From positions 1-64,000 of the forward strand of contig CACOIV010000001.1 of NCBI GenBank assembly GCA_902627335.1: 64,000 nucleotides of DNA, in the 5' to 3' direction. The position numbers and the translations under genes were made by a program. Below are positions 12,063 through 20,608 of this stretch, piece by piece. The notes beneath the pieces were generated by a model. The model worked only from the letters and a program-made list of their open reading frames with translations, searched no databases and was not told the DNA's origin. Each line of letters starts with the position of its first letter. The first letter of the stretch is position 1. This DNA is from an uncultured Prochlorococcus sp. GTDB taxonomy: Bacteria; Cyanobacteriota; Cyanobacteriia; PCC-6307; Cyanobiaceae.

Positions 12063-12986
12063 GTGAGTTCATTAAGCGATTTTTTAGGAGAAATTGGACG
12101 TCATCAACTTTTGACTCCTGAAAAGGAACTCACCATGGGCAGAAAAGTCCAAGAGATGGTTGTTCTTATAAATCGATGTCAATCTGCAGGAGGTAAAGGA
12201 CCTGCATGTGAATATTCAGATCTTGAAAAAAAGACGATCCGAACTGGAGAGCAAGCAAAAAATGCTATGATAACTGCCAATTTAAGACTTGTAGTAAATT
12301 TAGCGAAGAGATACCAGGGGAAAGGTCTTGAATTATTAGATCTTATACAAGAGGGTACTTTAGGTTTAACAAGAGCTGTCGAAAAGTATGATCCTTCTAG
12401 AGGCCATAGATTCTCTACTTACGCATATTGGTGGATAAGGCAAGGTCTAAATAGGGCTTTATCAACCCAAAGCAGGACTATCAGAATTCCAGTAAATATA
12501 AATGAAAAACTAACCAAATTAAGATCAGCTAAATCCAAATTAATGCAGATTAAAGGTTTCCCTCCATCAACTCTTGAATTAGCTGATGAGTTGAATATCT
12601 CAAAAGAAGAAGTTGATGAATTACTTTCGTGTGAATTGAGAAGTATCACAGTAAGTCTTCAAGGAACAGTTAAATCGAAATCTGACCCTTCAGAATTAGT
12701 TGATATTCTTCCTAGTGAACAAACTCCTCCTATGGAATTAGCTGAACTTGCTGAAAGAACAGATTCAGCCTGGAAATTACTCGACAAAGCAAATCTTACA
12801 GAAAAAGAGAGAAAAATAGTTAGCCTCAGATTCGGACTAGATGGTTCAAATGAATGGAGAACACTTGCTGAAGTAGCTAGACACATGAGTTGTAGTAGAG
12901 AATATTGCAGACAAGTCGTGCAAAGGGCTCTTAGAAAACTGAGAAAGGCAGGAATTCAAAATGGTTTAGTTGACAGCATTAATTGA
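12063..12986 (+). CDS. RpoD/SigA-family RNA polymerase sigma factor
   Basis: ORF 307 aa, GTG start; regions 2-4 ('LIQEGTLGLTRAVEKYDPSRGHRFSTYAYWWIRQ', 'REYCRQVVQRALRKLR'). Confidence 0.95.
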   Translation: MSSLSDFLGEIGRHQLLTPEKELTMGRKVQEMVVLINRCQSAGGKGPACEYSDLEKKTIRTGEQAKNAMITANLRLVVNLAKRYQGKGLELLDLIQEGTLGLTRAVEKYDPSRGHRFSTYAYWWIRQGLNRALSTQSRTIRIPVNINEKLTKLRSAKSKLMQIKGFPPSTLELADELNISKEEVDELLSCELRSITVSLQGTVKSKSDPSELVDILPSEQTPPMELAELAERTDSAWKLLDKANLTEKERKIVSLRFGLDGSNEWRTLAEVARHMSCSREYCRQVVQRALRKLRKAGIQNGLVDSIN

Positions 12987-13023
12987 ATTTATAGCTTTAA
13001 TTAATTTTTAAATCTCAATTTTC

Positions 13024-13392
13024 ATGGATCATAATCATTACAAAAATGATAAAAAAGTATATGAAGCAGAGGTAATTGAAAGCTCAATATTAGATTCGAA
13101 TGTAATTTTAAAAATACTTTCTAAAGCAGGTAGAACTATTGCAAAGCCAGCATTAGAAGTATTAGAGATGGCTTTAGATCCTTTGACCCCTACTCAAGTA
13201 AGGATATCTTTAGTGGCCGCCTTAGCTTATCTTATTATGCCTTTCGACCTATTCCCTGACTTCATGCCCGTACTTGGATTTAGTGATGATTTTGTTGCAT
13301 TAACAGCTGTCTTAAGTATTTGGAGTAAACATATGACACCATCTATAAGAATGAGAGCCGCTAAAAAACTTGATAGACTATTCCCCTTTTAA
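13024..13392 (+). CDS. YkvA/DUF1232 family protein
   Basis: ORF 122 aa; 'ALAYLIMPFDLFPDFMPVLGFSDDFVAL'. Confidence 0.85.
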   Translation: MDHNHYKNDKKVYEAEVIESSILDSNVILKILSKAGRTIAKPALEVLEMALDPLTPTQVRISLVAALAYLIMPFDLFPDFMPVLGFSDDFVALTAVLSIWSKHMTPSIRMRAAKKLDRLFPF

Positions 13393-13394
13393 TT

Positions 13395-13754
13395 ATGAAA
13401 AAATTCTCTGAAGAAGATGAAAAAGCAATAATGATTTTTATCAAAGATTGGCTTAAAATTCACGGTTATAGTCAAAAAGACTTTGCCTTAAAACTAAATA
13501 TTACTTCTAGTAGATCTTCAGAGATTCTAAAAAAGATAAAAGACCTATATAAAAGAGGGGGCATATACAATATTGCTCATAAGCTAATTAAAATCGAACA
13601 ATCGTGGTTAGATAATGAAATTCATAATGAAAATCATAATGAAAATCATTGTGAAACTATTAAAGAAAATAAACCGTATAGCCAATTAGATATTGACTAT
13701 AAAGTTGATATAGATACTTTAGTTGAGAGGATGGAAAAAGATCATCAACTTTAG
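13395..13754 (+). CDS. helix-turn-helix hypothetical protein with His-rich repeat
   Basis: ORF 119 aa; HTH-like 'YSQKDFALKLNITSSRSSEILKKI'; 'NEIHNENHNENHCE' repeat. Confidence 0.6.
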   Translation: MKKFSEEDEKAIMIFIKDWLKIHGYSQKDFALKLNITSSRSSEILKKIKDLYKRGGIYNIAHKLIKIEQSWLDNEIHNENHNENHCETIKENKPYSQLDIDYKVDIDTLVERMEKDHQL

Positions 13755-13932
13755 AAAAATGATTTTGAGCTTACTCTTCAAAAGAATTATTTAAGTTAAA
13801 TAATTAATATTTAATAATTTAACTTAAGGATAATTTATTTATCAGAAAGATAATGAAAATTAAACTTTATAACGCAGAATTTAGTAAAATAATTTATTAA
13901 ATTAAATATTATATTTTTCTACAAAATATATA

Positions 13933-14202
13933 TTAAAATGCTTGAATCCAAGGATATATATCATATTTAATCCATATTCCTTTCTCCCAATATATATCTT
14001 TTTCAATTAAAATACCTACATCATTTTCACAATGAGCATTAAATATTCCAAAGAAATATTTTGTACATTTTGTTGGCCCCAAAGTAATTAATATATTCTT
14101 TTCTTTCAAAATTGAAAGTCTACTTAAATGTTTATTTCTAAATAATTCTCGTTTCTTAATTACATCATCGCAATATTTTCCAAACACTAAAAATTTTTCC
14201 AT
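13933..14202 (-). CDS. hypothetical protein
   Basis: ORF 89 aa in an otherwise empty interval. Confidence 0.4.
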   Translation of the reverse strand: MEKFLVFGKYCDDVIKKRELFRNKHLSRLSILKEKNILITLGPTKCTKYFFGIFNAHCENDVGILIEKDIYWEKGIWIKYDIYPWIQAF

Positions 14203-14299
14203 CTTTAAAGATAACTAATTGAATAAATACATATTTAATAATTGCATAATTTACATACTAATTGCTATGTTATTCAAGGAGATGTTTAAATTCTTTATT

Positions 14300-14662
14300 A
14301 TGCTGACTGGTAGTGAATTAATCGCAAAAACTAAGGAACTTAAGGATGTTACTGAAACGGAAAAAGTTCGTGCTTGTGGATATGTAACCACTTCAAAAAA
14401 TGGTAAGGAAAGATGTAATTTCAATGCTTATTACAAAGCTATTGCTATGGCGCAAGGTTATAAAAGTAGTGGAGATGGCGACAAAAATGCAATTGGCAAA
14501 GGAGGAAGGAAATTAAGTTATATAGCTACTGTTCAAGGGAATGGAAACCTTTTAATAGGCAAGGCATATACAGCCATTCTTGATTTAAAAGCTGGAGATG
14601 AATTTGAAATTAAGCTTGGAAGGAAGCAAATTAAATTATTACCAACTAGCGAATCAGAATAA
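14300..14662 (+). CDS. cyAbrB-type transcriptional regulator (AbrB family)
   Basis: 'MLTGSELIAKTKELKDVTETEKVRACGYVTTSKNGKERCNFNAYYKAIAMAQGY'; start moved inside ORF 14219. Confidence 0.85.
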   Translation: MLTGSELIAKTKELKDVTETEKVRACGYVTTSKNGKERCNFNAYYKAIAMAQGYKSSGDGDKNAIGKGGRKLSYIATVQGNGNLLIGKAYTAILDLKAGDEFEIKLGRKQIKLLPTSESE

Positions 14663-14790
14663 AAGTTTTTTAGTTTTAAAATGTTTAGAATATTAATTTT
14701 TTTATTTTTCAAAATTAATAATTAATAAATTAATCTACATTTTACTTTCTCTAAATCAGACAAAGAAAATGGATTTATAAATCAAATCAC

Positions 14791-15633
14791 TTATTCATCT
14801 GCTGCTAATCTCAATTCTTTGCAAAATCGTCCAATCTCTTTAACAATTAATTCCCTATCGCTTTCATAGATTCTTTTCACAAAGGCACTTCCTACGATAA
14901 CTCCATCTGCTCCCCATTTTTTTACTTTTTGTACATGCTTAGGTAATGATATCCCGAATCCAACTGCAATAGGATTGGTACTAATATTTTTCAATTTTGT
15001 AATAAGATTTTCAACCCGATTCTCTATATTATTTCTTTCTCCAGTAACCCCAGTCACACTTACTAAATAAATAAAACCCTTAGATTTTTCTGAGATGCTT
15101 TTCATCCTAGGGAATGGCGTTGTGGGTGCAACTAATAAAATTAAATCTAGATCATATTGTTTAGCGATCTCTGAAAATTCTGTTGCCTCCTCTAACGGTA
15201 GATCAGGTATTATTAAGCCTGAGACTCCAGCTTTAGCTGCTCTTTCACAGAAATCCCTAAATCCAAAATTTAATAAGGGATTAAAGTAAGTGAATAAGAT
15301 AATAGGTATCTTTAATTTATTTTTTAAATTTGTTAGCAAATTTAAAACTTTTGAGGGAGAAGTTCCTCCACTTAAAGAGCGTGAAGCGGCTAATTGGATT
15401 ATTGGCCCATCAGCTAAAGGATCGCTGTAAGGTATACCTAATTCAATTAAATCAGCTCCTTGATCTTGTAATGCTAATAAAATTTCCGAAGTCAATTCTA
15501 GACTAGGATCACCAGCCATCAAAAAAGGCATTAAAGCTAAGCGTTTTTTTGTTCTTAGTTCATCAAATTTATTATTTATTAGAGACAAATCTAAAAGAGA
15601 GTAATTATCATAACTATTCTGCCATAAAATCAA
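14791..15633 (-). CDS. trpA: tryptophan synthase alpha chain
   Basis: ORF 280 aa; '[19 protein letters not shown]', 'GVTGER', 'VGFGIS'; true start may be slightly internal. Confidence 0.96.
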   Translation of the reverse strand: MILWQNSYDNYSLLDLSLINNKFDELRTKKRLALMPFLMAGDPSLELTSEILLALQDQGADLIELGIPYSDPLADGPIIQLAASRSLSGGTSPSKVLNLLTNLKNKLKIPIILFTYFNPLLNFGFRDFCERAAKAGVSGLIIPDLPLEEATEFSEIAKQYDLDLILLVAPTTPFPRMKSISEKSKGFIYLVSVTGVTGERNNIENRVENLITKLKNISTNPIAVGFGISLPKHVQKVKKWGADGVIVGSAFVKRIYESDRELIVKEIGRFCKELRLAADE

Positions 15634-15662
15634 ATATTAAAAATAAGTAACCTAAAATTTTA

Positions 15663-15980
15663 TTATTTTTCCTCTATCTCCTCAAGTAATTTTTCTTGCT
15701 CTTCAGAGGAAAGCAAATTAAATTTACTTTTTAATTTTTCATCAATAATTTTTTCATATTTAGCTCGATATCGTTTTCGCTGTTCCATAAAAGTCATATT
15801 GCCAGTTATGACCCTTAGGATATAAGACATTACCCATAAAAAAACTATTGATATTAATAATATGTTTGAGATTGAACTAGTTGTTAATTCGGTATAACCA
15901 ATTAATGGGAGCACCTTTAGGCTAAAAAAGCCAATTAAAGCAAATAAAAAACCAAACTGTATAACTTTTCCTTTAGTCAA
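15663..15980 (-). CDS. DUF3007 family membrane protein
   Basis: ORF 105 aa; adjacent to ndhL as in other cyanobacteria. Confidence 0.75.
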   Translation of the reverse strand: MTKGKVIQFGFLFALIGFFSLKVLPLIGYTELTTSSISNILLISIVFLWVMSYILRVITGNMTFMEQRKRYRAKYEKIIDEKLKSKFNLLSSEEQEKLLEEIEEK

Positions 15981-15985
15981 TTTAA

Positions 15986-16219
15986 TTACCTTTGCTTATC
16001 TCCATTTAATCGAAGATTTAAAAATGGTGAAAATAGAATTAAACCTGGAAAAAAGAGGAAAACTAAACCATATATTCCCAACCTTTCAAATTTACCCATA
16101 ATATTCCAACGGTTATTCATCCAATAAAATAAAGATAATGGAACGACAACTAAATAAAGAGTTAATATACTGGCATAAGCAGCAATAGTTAATATCGGAC
16201 TATTAAAAAAATTTTCCAT
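15986..16219 (-). CDS. ndhL: NAD(P)H-quinone oxidoreductase subunit L
   Basis: ORF 77 aa; two TM helices, '[38 protein letters not shown]'. Confidence 0.88.
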   Translation of the reverse strand: MENFFNSPILTIAAYASILTLYLVVVPLSLFYWMNNRWNIMGKFERLGIYGLVFLFFPGLILFSPFLNLRLNGDKQR

Positions 16220-16306
16220 TTCAAGAGCTACTAAAGCCTATTCTTTACTAAATATAACTGCTTAGATAAAATATCGTCATTTCTCATAAAACAATCTTAA
16301 GAAATA

Positions 16307-16392
16307 TGGGAGTGGAGGGACTTGAACCCTCACGAGCTAAATCGCTCGACGGATTTTAAGTCCGGCGCGTCTACCAATTCCGCCACACTCCC
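16307..16392 (-). tRNA. tRNA-Leu (UAA anticodon), intronless, CCA not encoded
   Basis: Revcomp GGGAGTGTGGCGGAATTGGTAGACGCGCCGGACTTAAAATCCGTCGAGCGATTTAGCTCGTGAGGGTTCAAGTCCCTCCACTCCCA folds as a class II tRNA; anticodon at 16356..16358. Confidence 0.96.
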
Positions 16393-16468
16393 AACAGGAA
16401 TTTGCGCTCTTTAAGCGTAGCGAAAAGTATTAAATTTAACCATGAAAAATTTGAATATTTACACTTTT
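16354..16468. repeat. Direct repeat copy 1: tRNA-Leu 5' half plus upstream promoter flank
   Basis: Matches 19279..19393 with 2 substitutions in 115 bp. Confidence 0.95.
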
Positions 16469-16556
16469 CTGGAACCATTTAGACGCATTAGATAATTTTA
16501 TAAGAAATTTGCAAATTTTTAAATACTTAATAAGTTAGAAGAAATGCATTATTTTC

Positions 16557-17540
16557 ATGAAAAATTCTTTTTTCTCGATAACTATTTTAAGTTTTGGGAT
16601 TTTAAATTTATTCTGTGCCGCAAAAGCTGATTGGACTCACTGGGGATTCGAGGGTGGAGGAAATAAAGCTACTGAACTTTGGTTTATTAATAAAGAGACA
16701 AATCAGAGATCATTAATAACTACAGATTGCGATCTTGTAGCTGATGGTAATGGAGGCACTGAGTGCGCTGATTGGAATGGTCTTTCATTTGATGAGAGTA
16801 TTGGTAAACTAGTCATCGAAAAAAGAAATAAGTTTTTCTCTTACGATGTAACAAATGACTCTTGGGAAAATTATGATAATTCTTGGAAGTCTCCTTATGA
16901 TGCCGTTTTAAAAATCCCACTTATATATAGGGATGAGAATACTGGAATAACAAAACTTGGACAAAACTCTTTAAATTTCCAAGAGAAACAGAATGAACTT
17001 GACTTATGGGGTACAAATTTAACTGGTGATAAAGTCCCCATAAACGTAACAAGTGGATTACTAATTAAAGGAAGAGATGTAGAACAATCAATAAATAATG
17101 TAGGTGCTTTAAGTGCAGCATTGACTGGTTTGCCAACCATTCCCACAGAGACTAAGCTTGCGTGTGGTTTAGGTTCAGGAACTCACGGAGGAGATTTTGC
17201 ATTTTCAGGTGGTTGTGCTTCTAAAGTCAATGAAAAACTTTCCTTCAATTATGCGGCTGCAATTACTATGCCCGGACAAGAATATGCAGGCGATTTTGAA
17301 GATAAATTTTCTGCAAGAGCAGGGTTTGTATGGAAATTAGGAAAGTCCACAAAACCTTCGCAGATTAGTCTTAAAGAGAAAAAGGAATTAGAAGAAAGAA
17401 TCAAAATACTCGAAGTTAAAAATGAAAAAGTAATTTCTCAAAATCAATCACTTTTAGCAAGATTAGAAAAATTAGAAAATATTGCTTTTGATTTACAGAA
17501 AAACAAAGATTTTAGTTTATCAAAATCGACTTCAGAATAA
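16557..17540 (+). CDS. secreted/outer-membrane protein with YadA-like anchor segment and C-terminal coiled coil (element cargo)
   Basis: ORF 327 aa; signal peptide; 'INNVGALSAALTGLPTIPTETKLACGLGSGTHGGDFAFSGGCASKVNEKLSFNYAAAITMP...FSARAGFVWKLGK' YadA-anchor-like; heptad-rich C-terminus. Confidence 0.65.
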   Translation: MKNSFFSITILSFGILNLFCAAKADWTHWGFEGGGNKATELWFINKETNQRSLITTDCDLVADGNGGTECADWNGLSFDESIGKLVIEKRNKFFSYDVTNDSWENYDNSWKSPYDAVLKIPLIYRDENTGITKLGQNSLNFQEKQNELDLWGTNLTGDKVPINVTSGLLIKGRDVEQSINNVGALSAALTGLPTIPTETKLACGLGSGTHGGDFAFSGGCASKVNEKLSFNYAAAITMPGQEYAGDFEDKFSARAGFVWKLGKSTKPSQISLKEKKELEERIKILEVKNEKVISQNQSLLARLEKLENIAFDLQKNKDFSLSKSTSE

Positions 17541-17570
17541 AAATATTCCTTTATTTTGATTCTTAATTCC

Positions 17571-17730
17571 CGCTAGATATATGTTGGATATTTGTCCTTA
17601 AGTAGACAGGTTATAAATTAATAGAGCGACTGGCTTTTAACCATTGGCTATACAGTACTGTTCGCTAGTGTATAGATTATTTGTTGTCTTTTAAGTCCGG
17701 CGCGTCTACCAATTCCGCCACACTCCCAAC
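17571..17730. repeat. Cassette end, copy A: ~118-bp arm plus 42-bp tRNA-Leu 5'-half
   Basis: Aligns with 19160..19320; about 13 substitutions and 1 indel in the arm, 42/42 in the tRNA half. Confidence 0.93.
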
Positions 17731-17833
17731 GGATGTAGACCTATTGATTCTAACAAACGCGCTTAACATAACAATAAATACGTCATAAAATTCTAGTAAA
17801 TCAGTACCGTTGGACACGCTAGATAATTAAAAA

Positions 17834-18235
17834 TCAAAACTGATTTATTTCTTCTTCATTATCTTTAGTGTGGTTTGATAATAGATTTGAAAAGAAATCA
17901 AGCTGAAGGAAATTATCCTGAAACATTTTCTTTTGAGAAGCCAAGCACCCATCCCTATAAAGAATTGCTTCTGCAATAAAAGTATCACTCACAGGTGAAA
18001 TTATTTTTGAAATCACAGGCTTATAACCTGAAGCACTAGGATTTTTCAATAAGACTAAAGATTTGTCAGCACAGGCAGCTAAATCAGGGGGACACCAGAT
18101 ACTTGTTATTGTTGGATGAAGAGGAATGATAGAACTAAAAATTAATCCGCTACCTGCTTTGGCTAAAGGTGAAACAGTAATAGCTGAATGCCCATCGACG
18201 TCGTCGAATAAAGAGAGCTGCAAAAATTTGGTCAT
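17834..18235 (-). CDS. hypothetical protein (element cargo)
   Basis: ORF 133 aa, no recognisable family. Confidence 0.45.
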   Translation of the reverse strand: MTKFLQLSLFDDVDGHSAITVSPLAKAGSGLIFSSIIPLHPTITSIWCPPDLAACADKSLVLLKNPSASGYKPVISKIISPVSDTFIAEAILYRDGCLASQKKMFQDNFLQLDFFSNLLSNHTKDNEEEINQF

Positions 18236-18477
18236 AAGTTAGTTATGGTTAAAAGGATAATGCCTAGGTTCGAAATTTGAGCCCACACGTCATCCGTCTA
18301 TAAACAAGATAAAATGCATCAGATTAGAACTAACAAAATTTAATTTATTCTTAATATTTGTTATTATTTCTTTTATTCCATGAATTATAGACATTCATTT
18401 AAAATATTAATGTTCTACTATGTTGCTAATCAGAACAATTAAGGTTATATTTTTAATATGATCTCTTAGATTAATCT

Positions 18478-19134
18478 ATGCCTGCAGCAAATACACGCAT
18501 CACAATAACTCCCACCTCAGAAGCTCATTCTGTTTTACTAAATAATTGGGCAATTTTAGAGGGAAGAACCTTATCTAGTTTATGTTCAAGTCTTTTAGAG
18601 AATGCAATAAATGAAGCTATTTCAAAACGAACTGTTAATCCTCAGGCACTAGAAATGATGAATGAGTTAATAAATGTAAGAAGGAACCAACTTAAATTTG
18701 AATATGGAAAGACTCTTTCTCAGGAACAAGAAAAAGCAGAAAATTACTTAAATGAAATTTCAGAGCAAGCACAAGGAGATCCTGAGCATCTACAGAAATT
18801 TGATGCATGGACTGCTAGAGCGGAAGAAGTTTGGAGTAAAGAAACTACAAGTTCAAAAGAAGAAAAAAATAAAGTAGTTCAGGAGCCCGATGTTAAAAAC
18901 ATTACTAATTGCCTTAAAACCTTGAATCTTTATCAATATGAAATAGATGCTCTTAAGTTATTAACTCAGGCTTCAATGGAAGGTCTTGATATTGTAAAAA
19001 TTACTAATACTACAATAAGCCTTAATATCGAATACGAGAAAGATAGATTTGAAGCATTGAAAAACTTTTATAATTCATTCGCGGTCTCCAAAGGTTTTGC
19101 AAAAATGGAAGATTCAGAAATTGAATTGTTTTAA
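18478..19134 (+). CDS. hypothetical protein with ribbon-helix-helix-like N-terminus (element cargo)
   Basis: ORF 218 aa; 'TRITITPTSEAHSVLLNNWAILEGRTLSSLCSSLLENAINEA' RHH-like. Confidence 0.65.
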   Translation: MPAANTRITITPTSEAHSVLLNNWAILEGRTLSSLCSSLLENAINEAISKRTVNPQALEMMNELINVRRNQLKFEYGKTLSQEQEKAENYLNEISEQAQGDPEHLQKFDAWTARAEEVWSKETTSSKEEKNKVVQEPDVKNITNCLKTLNLYQYEIDALKLLTQASMEGLDIVKITNTTISLNIEYEKDRFEALKNFYNSFAVSKGFAKMEDSEIELF

Positions 19135-19159
19135 AATGATTATTTAGCGTAAAAATATA

Positions 19160-19320
19160 CGCTAGATATATGTTGGATATTTATCCTTAAGTGGATAGGT
19201 TATAAATTTAGAAAGCGACTGGCTTTTGACCAATCGCATAAAAGTACTGTTCGCTAGTGTATATGATTATTTGTTGTCTTTTAAGTCCGGCGCGTCTACC
19301 AATTCCGCCACACTCCCAAC
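19160..19320. repeat. Cassette end, copy B: ~119-bp arm plus 42-bp tRNA-Leu 5'-half
   Basis: Aligns with 17571..17730. Confidence 0.93.
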
Positions 19321-19393
19321 AGAAATTTGCGCTCTTTAAGCGTAGCGAAAAGTATTAAATTTAACCATGAAGAATTTGAATATTTACACTTTT
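19279..19393. repeat. Direct repeat copy 3: displaced tRNA-Leu 5' half plus original upstream flank
   Basis: Matches 16354..16468 with 2 substitutions. Confidence 0.95.
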
Positions 19394-19433
19394 TTTCTTA
19401 AATATTATAAATGCTTCATGGTTTATTGAAGAA

Positions 19434-20474
19434 TTAACTTTTAATTCTCCAATTTAAGTTTTGACCTGCATGAAAAGGTTTTATTGCTCCAATCTTTTTA
19501 TTTTTATCAAAAATATCAACAAATTCCTCAACTTTATATGGATCGCGAACTATCGTAATATATTCATTATTTAATGGTAAATTATGAAATTTAGGACCAT
19601 TAATACTTGCAAATTTCTCAAATTTTTCTAAAGCATTTTCTTCATCAAAAATCTGTAGATAGCTGCTTAATGCTACTGACGAATTAAATATCCCTGCACA
19701 ACCACAGAAAGCTTTCCACTCTCTTAAATGTGGGGCTGAATCAGTGCCTAAGAAGAAACATTCATTACCGCTAGTAGCAGCTTTGATTAAAGAAATTCTA
19801 TTGGATTCCCTTTTAGCTACTGGCAAACAATAAAAATCACTATTCAAACCTCCAAAAAACATTGCGTTTCTATTTATATGCAAGTGATGAGGGGTAATTG
19901 TTGCTGCTATGTTATTAGTCTCTACAAAATCAACTGCATAAGAAGTTGTAATATGTTCTAAAACAATTTTTAAATTTGGAAAATTCTTAATTATTGGATT
20001 TAATTCTGTATCAATAAAAACTTCCTCTCTATCAAAGATATCTACCTTTGGATCATTAACTTCTCCATGAATTAATAAAGGCATACCTATTTCTTGCATC
20101 AATTCAAATACCTTATAAATATTTTTAATATTCTTAACTCCATAAAGTGAGTTTGTTGTTGAATTAGCAGGATATAATTTTGCAGCAAAAAATATATCAT
20201 CTAAGAATCCTCTTCTAATCTCATCATTTGAAATACTGTCCGTAAGATATATTGTCATTAAGGGCTTAAATGTATGTGTTTTTGGTAAAAGAGAACAAAT
20301 TGTATTTTTGTATGAAACTCCCTTTTCAATATTAGTTATAGGATTCTTGGTATTTGGCATTATAATTGCCCTCCCAAAAAAATCTGATGAGAATTTTAAA
20401 ATATTTTTTAAAACGACTCCTTCTCTTAGATGCAAATGCCAATCATCAGGTTTTCTTATAATTAATTTTTCCAA
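19434..20474 (-). CDS. pyrC: dihydroorotase
   Basis: ORF 346 aa; 'PDDWHLHLREG', 'FLGTDSAPH'. Confidence 0.96.
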   Translation of the reverse strand: MEKLIIRKPDDWHLHLREGVVLKNILKFSSDFFGRAIIMPNTKNPITNIEKGVSYKNTICSLLPKTHTFKPLMTIYLTDSISNDEIRRGFLDDIFFAAKLYPANSTTNSLYGVKNIKNIYKVFELMQEIGMPLLIHGEVNDPKVDIFDREEVFIDTELNPIIKNFPNLKIVLEHITTSYAVDFVETNNIAATITPHHLHINRNAMFFGGLNSDFYCLPVAKRESNRISLIKAATSGNECFFLGTDSAPHLREWKAFCGCAGIFNSSVALSSYLQIFDEENALEKFEKFASINGPKFHNLPLNNEYITIVRDPYKVEEFVDIFDKNKKIGAIKPFHAGQNLNWRIKS

Positions 20475-20608
20475 TAATTTATTTCTTTTTTTAATATTAC
20501 CAATAATTATTTTTAGACAATATTTTGTAGCTATTTATAAATGAATTTACTTTTTTTTAATTTTAATTTAGGGATATAATTACTAATATAAAAAGCTCCC
20601 GACATAAT

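Larger units (their letters stand above)
16354..19278. mobile_element. Candidate integrative element (two tandem cassettes) inserted at tRNA-Leu; no integrase inside
   Basis: Bounded by 115-bp direct repeats 16354..16468 and 19279..19393 (2 mismatches) carrying the tRNA 5' half plus upstream flank; internal tRNA half copy at 17689..17730; no core genes within. Confidence 0.75.

Noticed and set aside
17689-17730. Additional tRNA-Leu gene
   Set aside because: Only the 5' half up to the anticodon loop is present; there is no T arm, variable arm or 3' acceptor strand. The same applies to 19279..19320.
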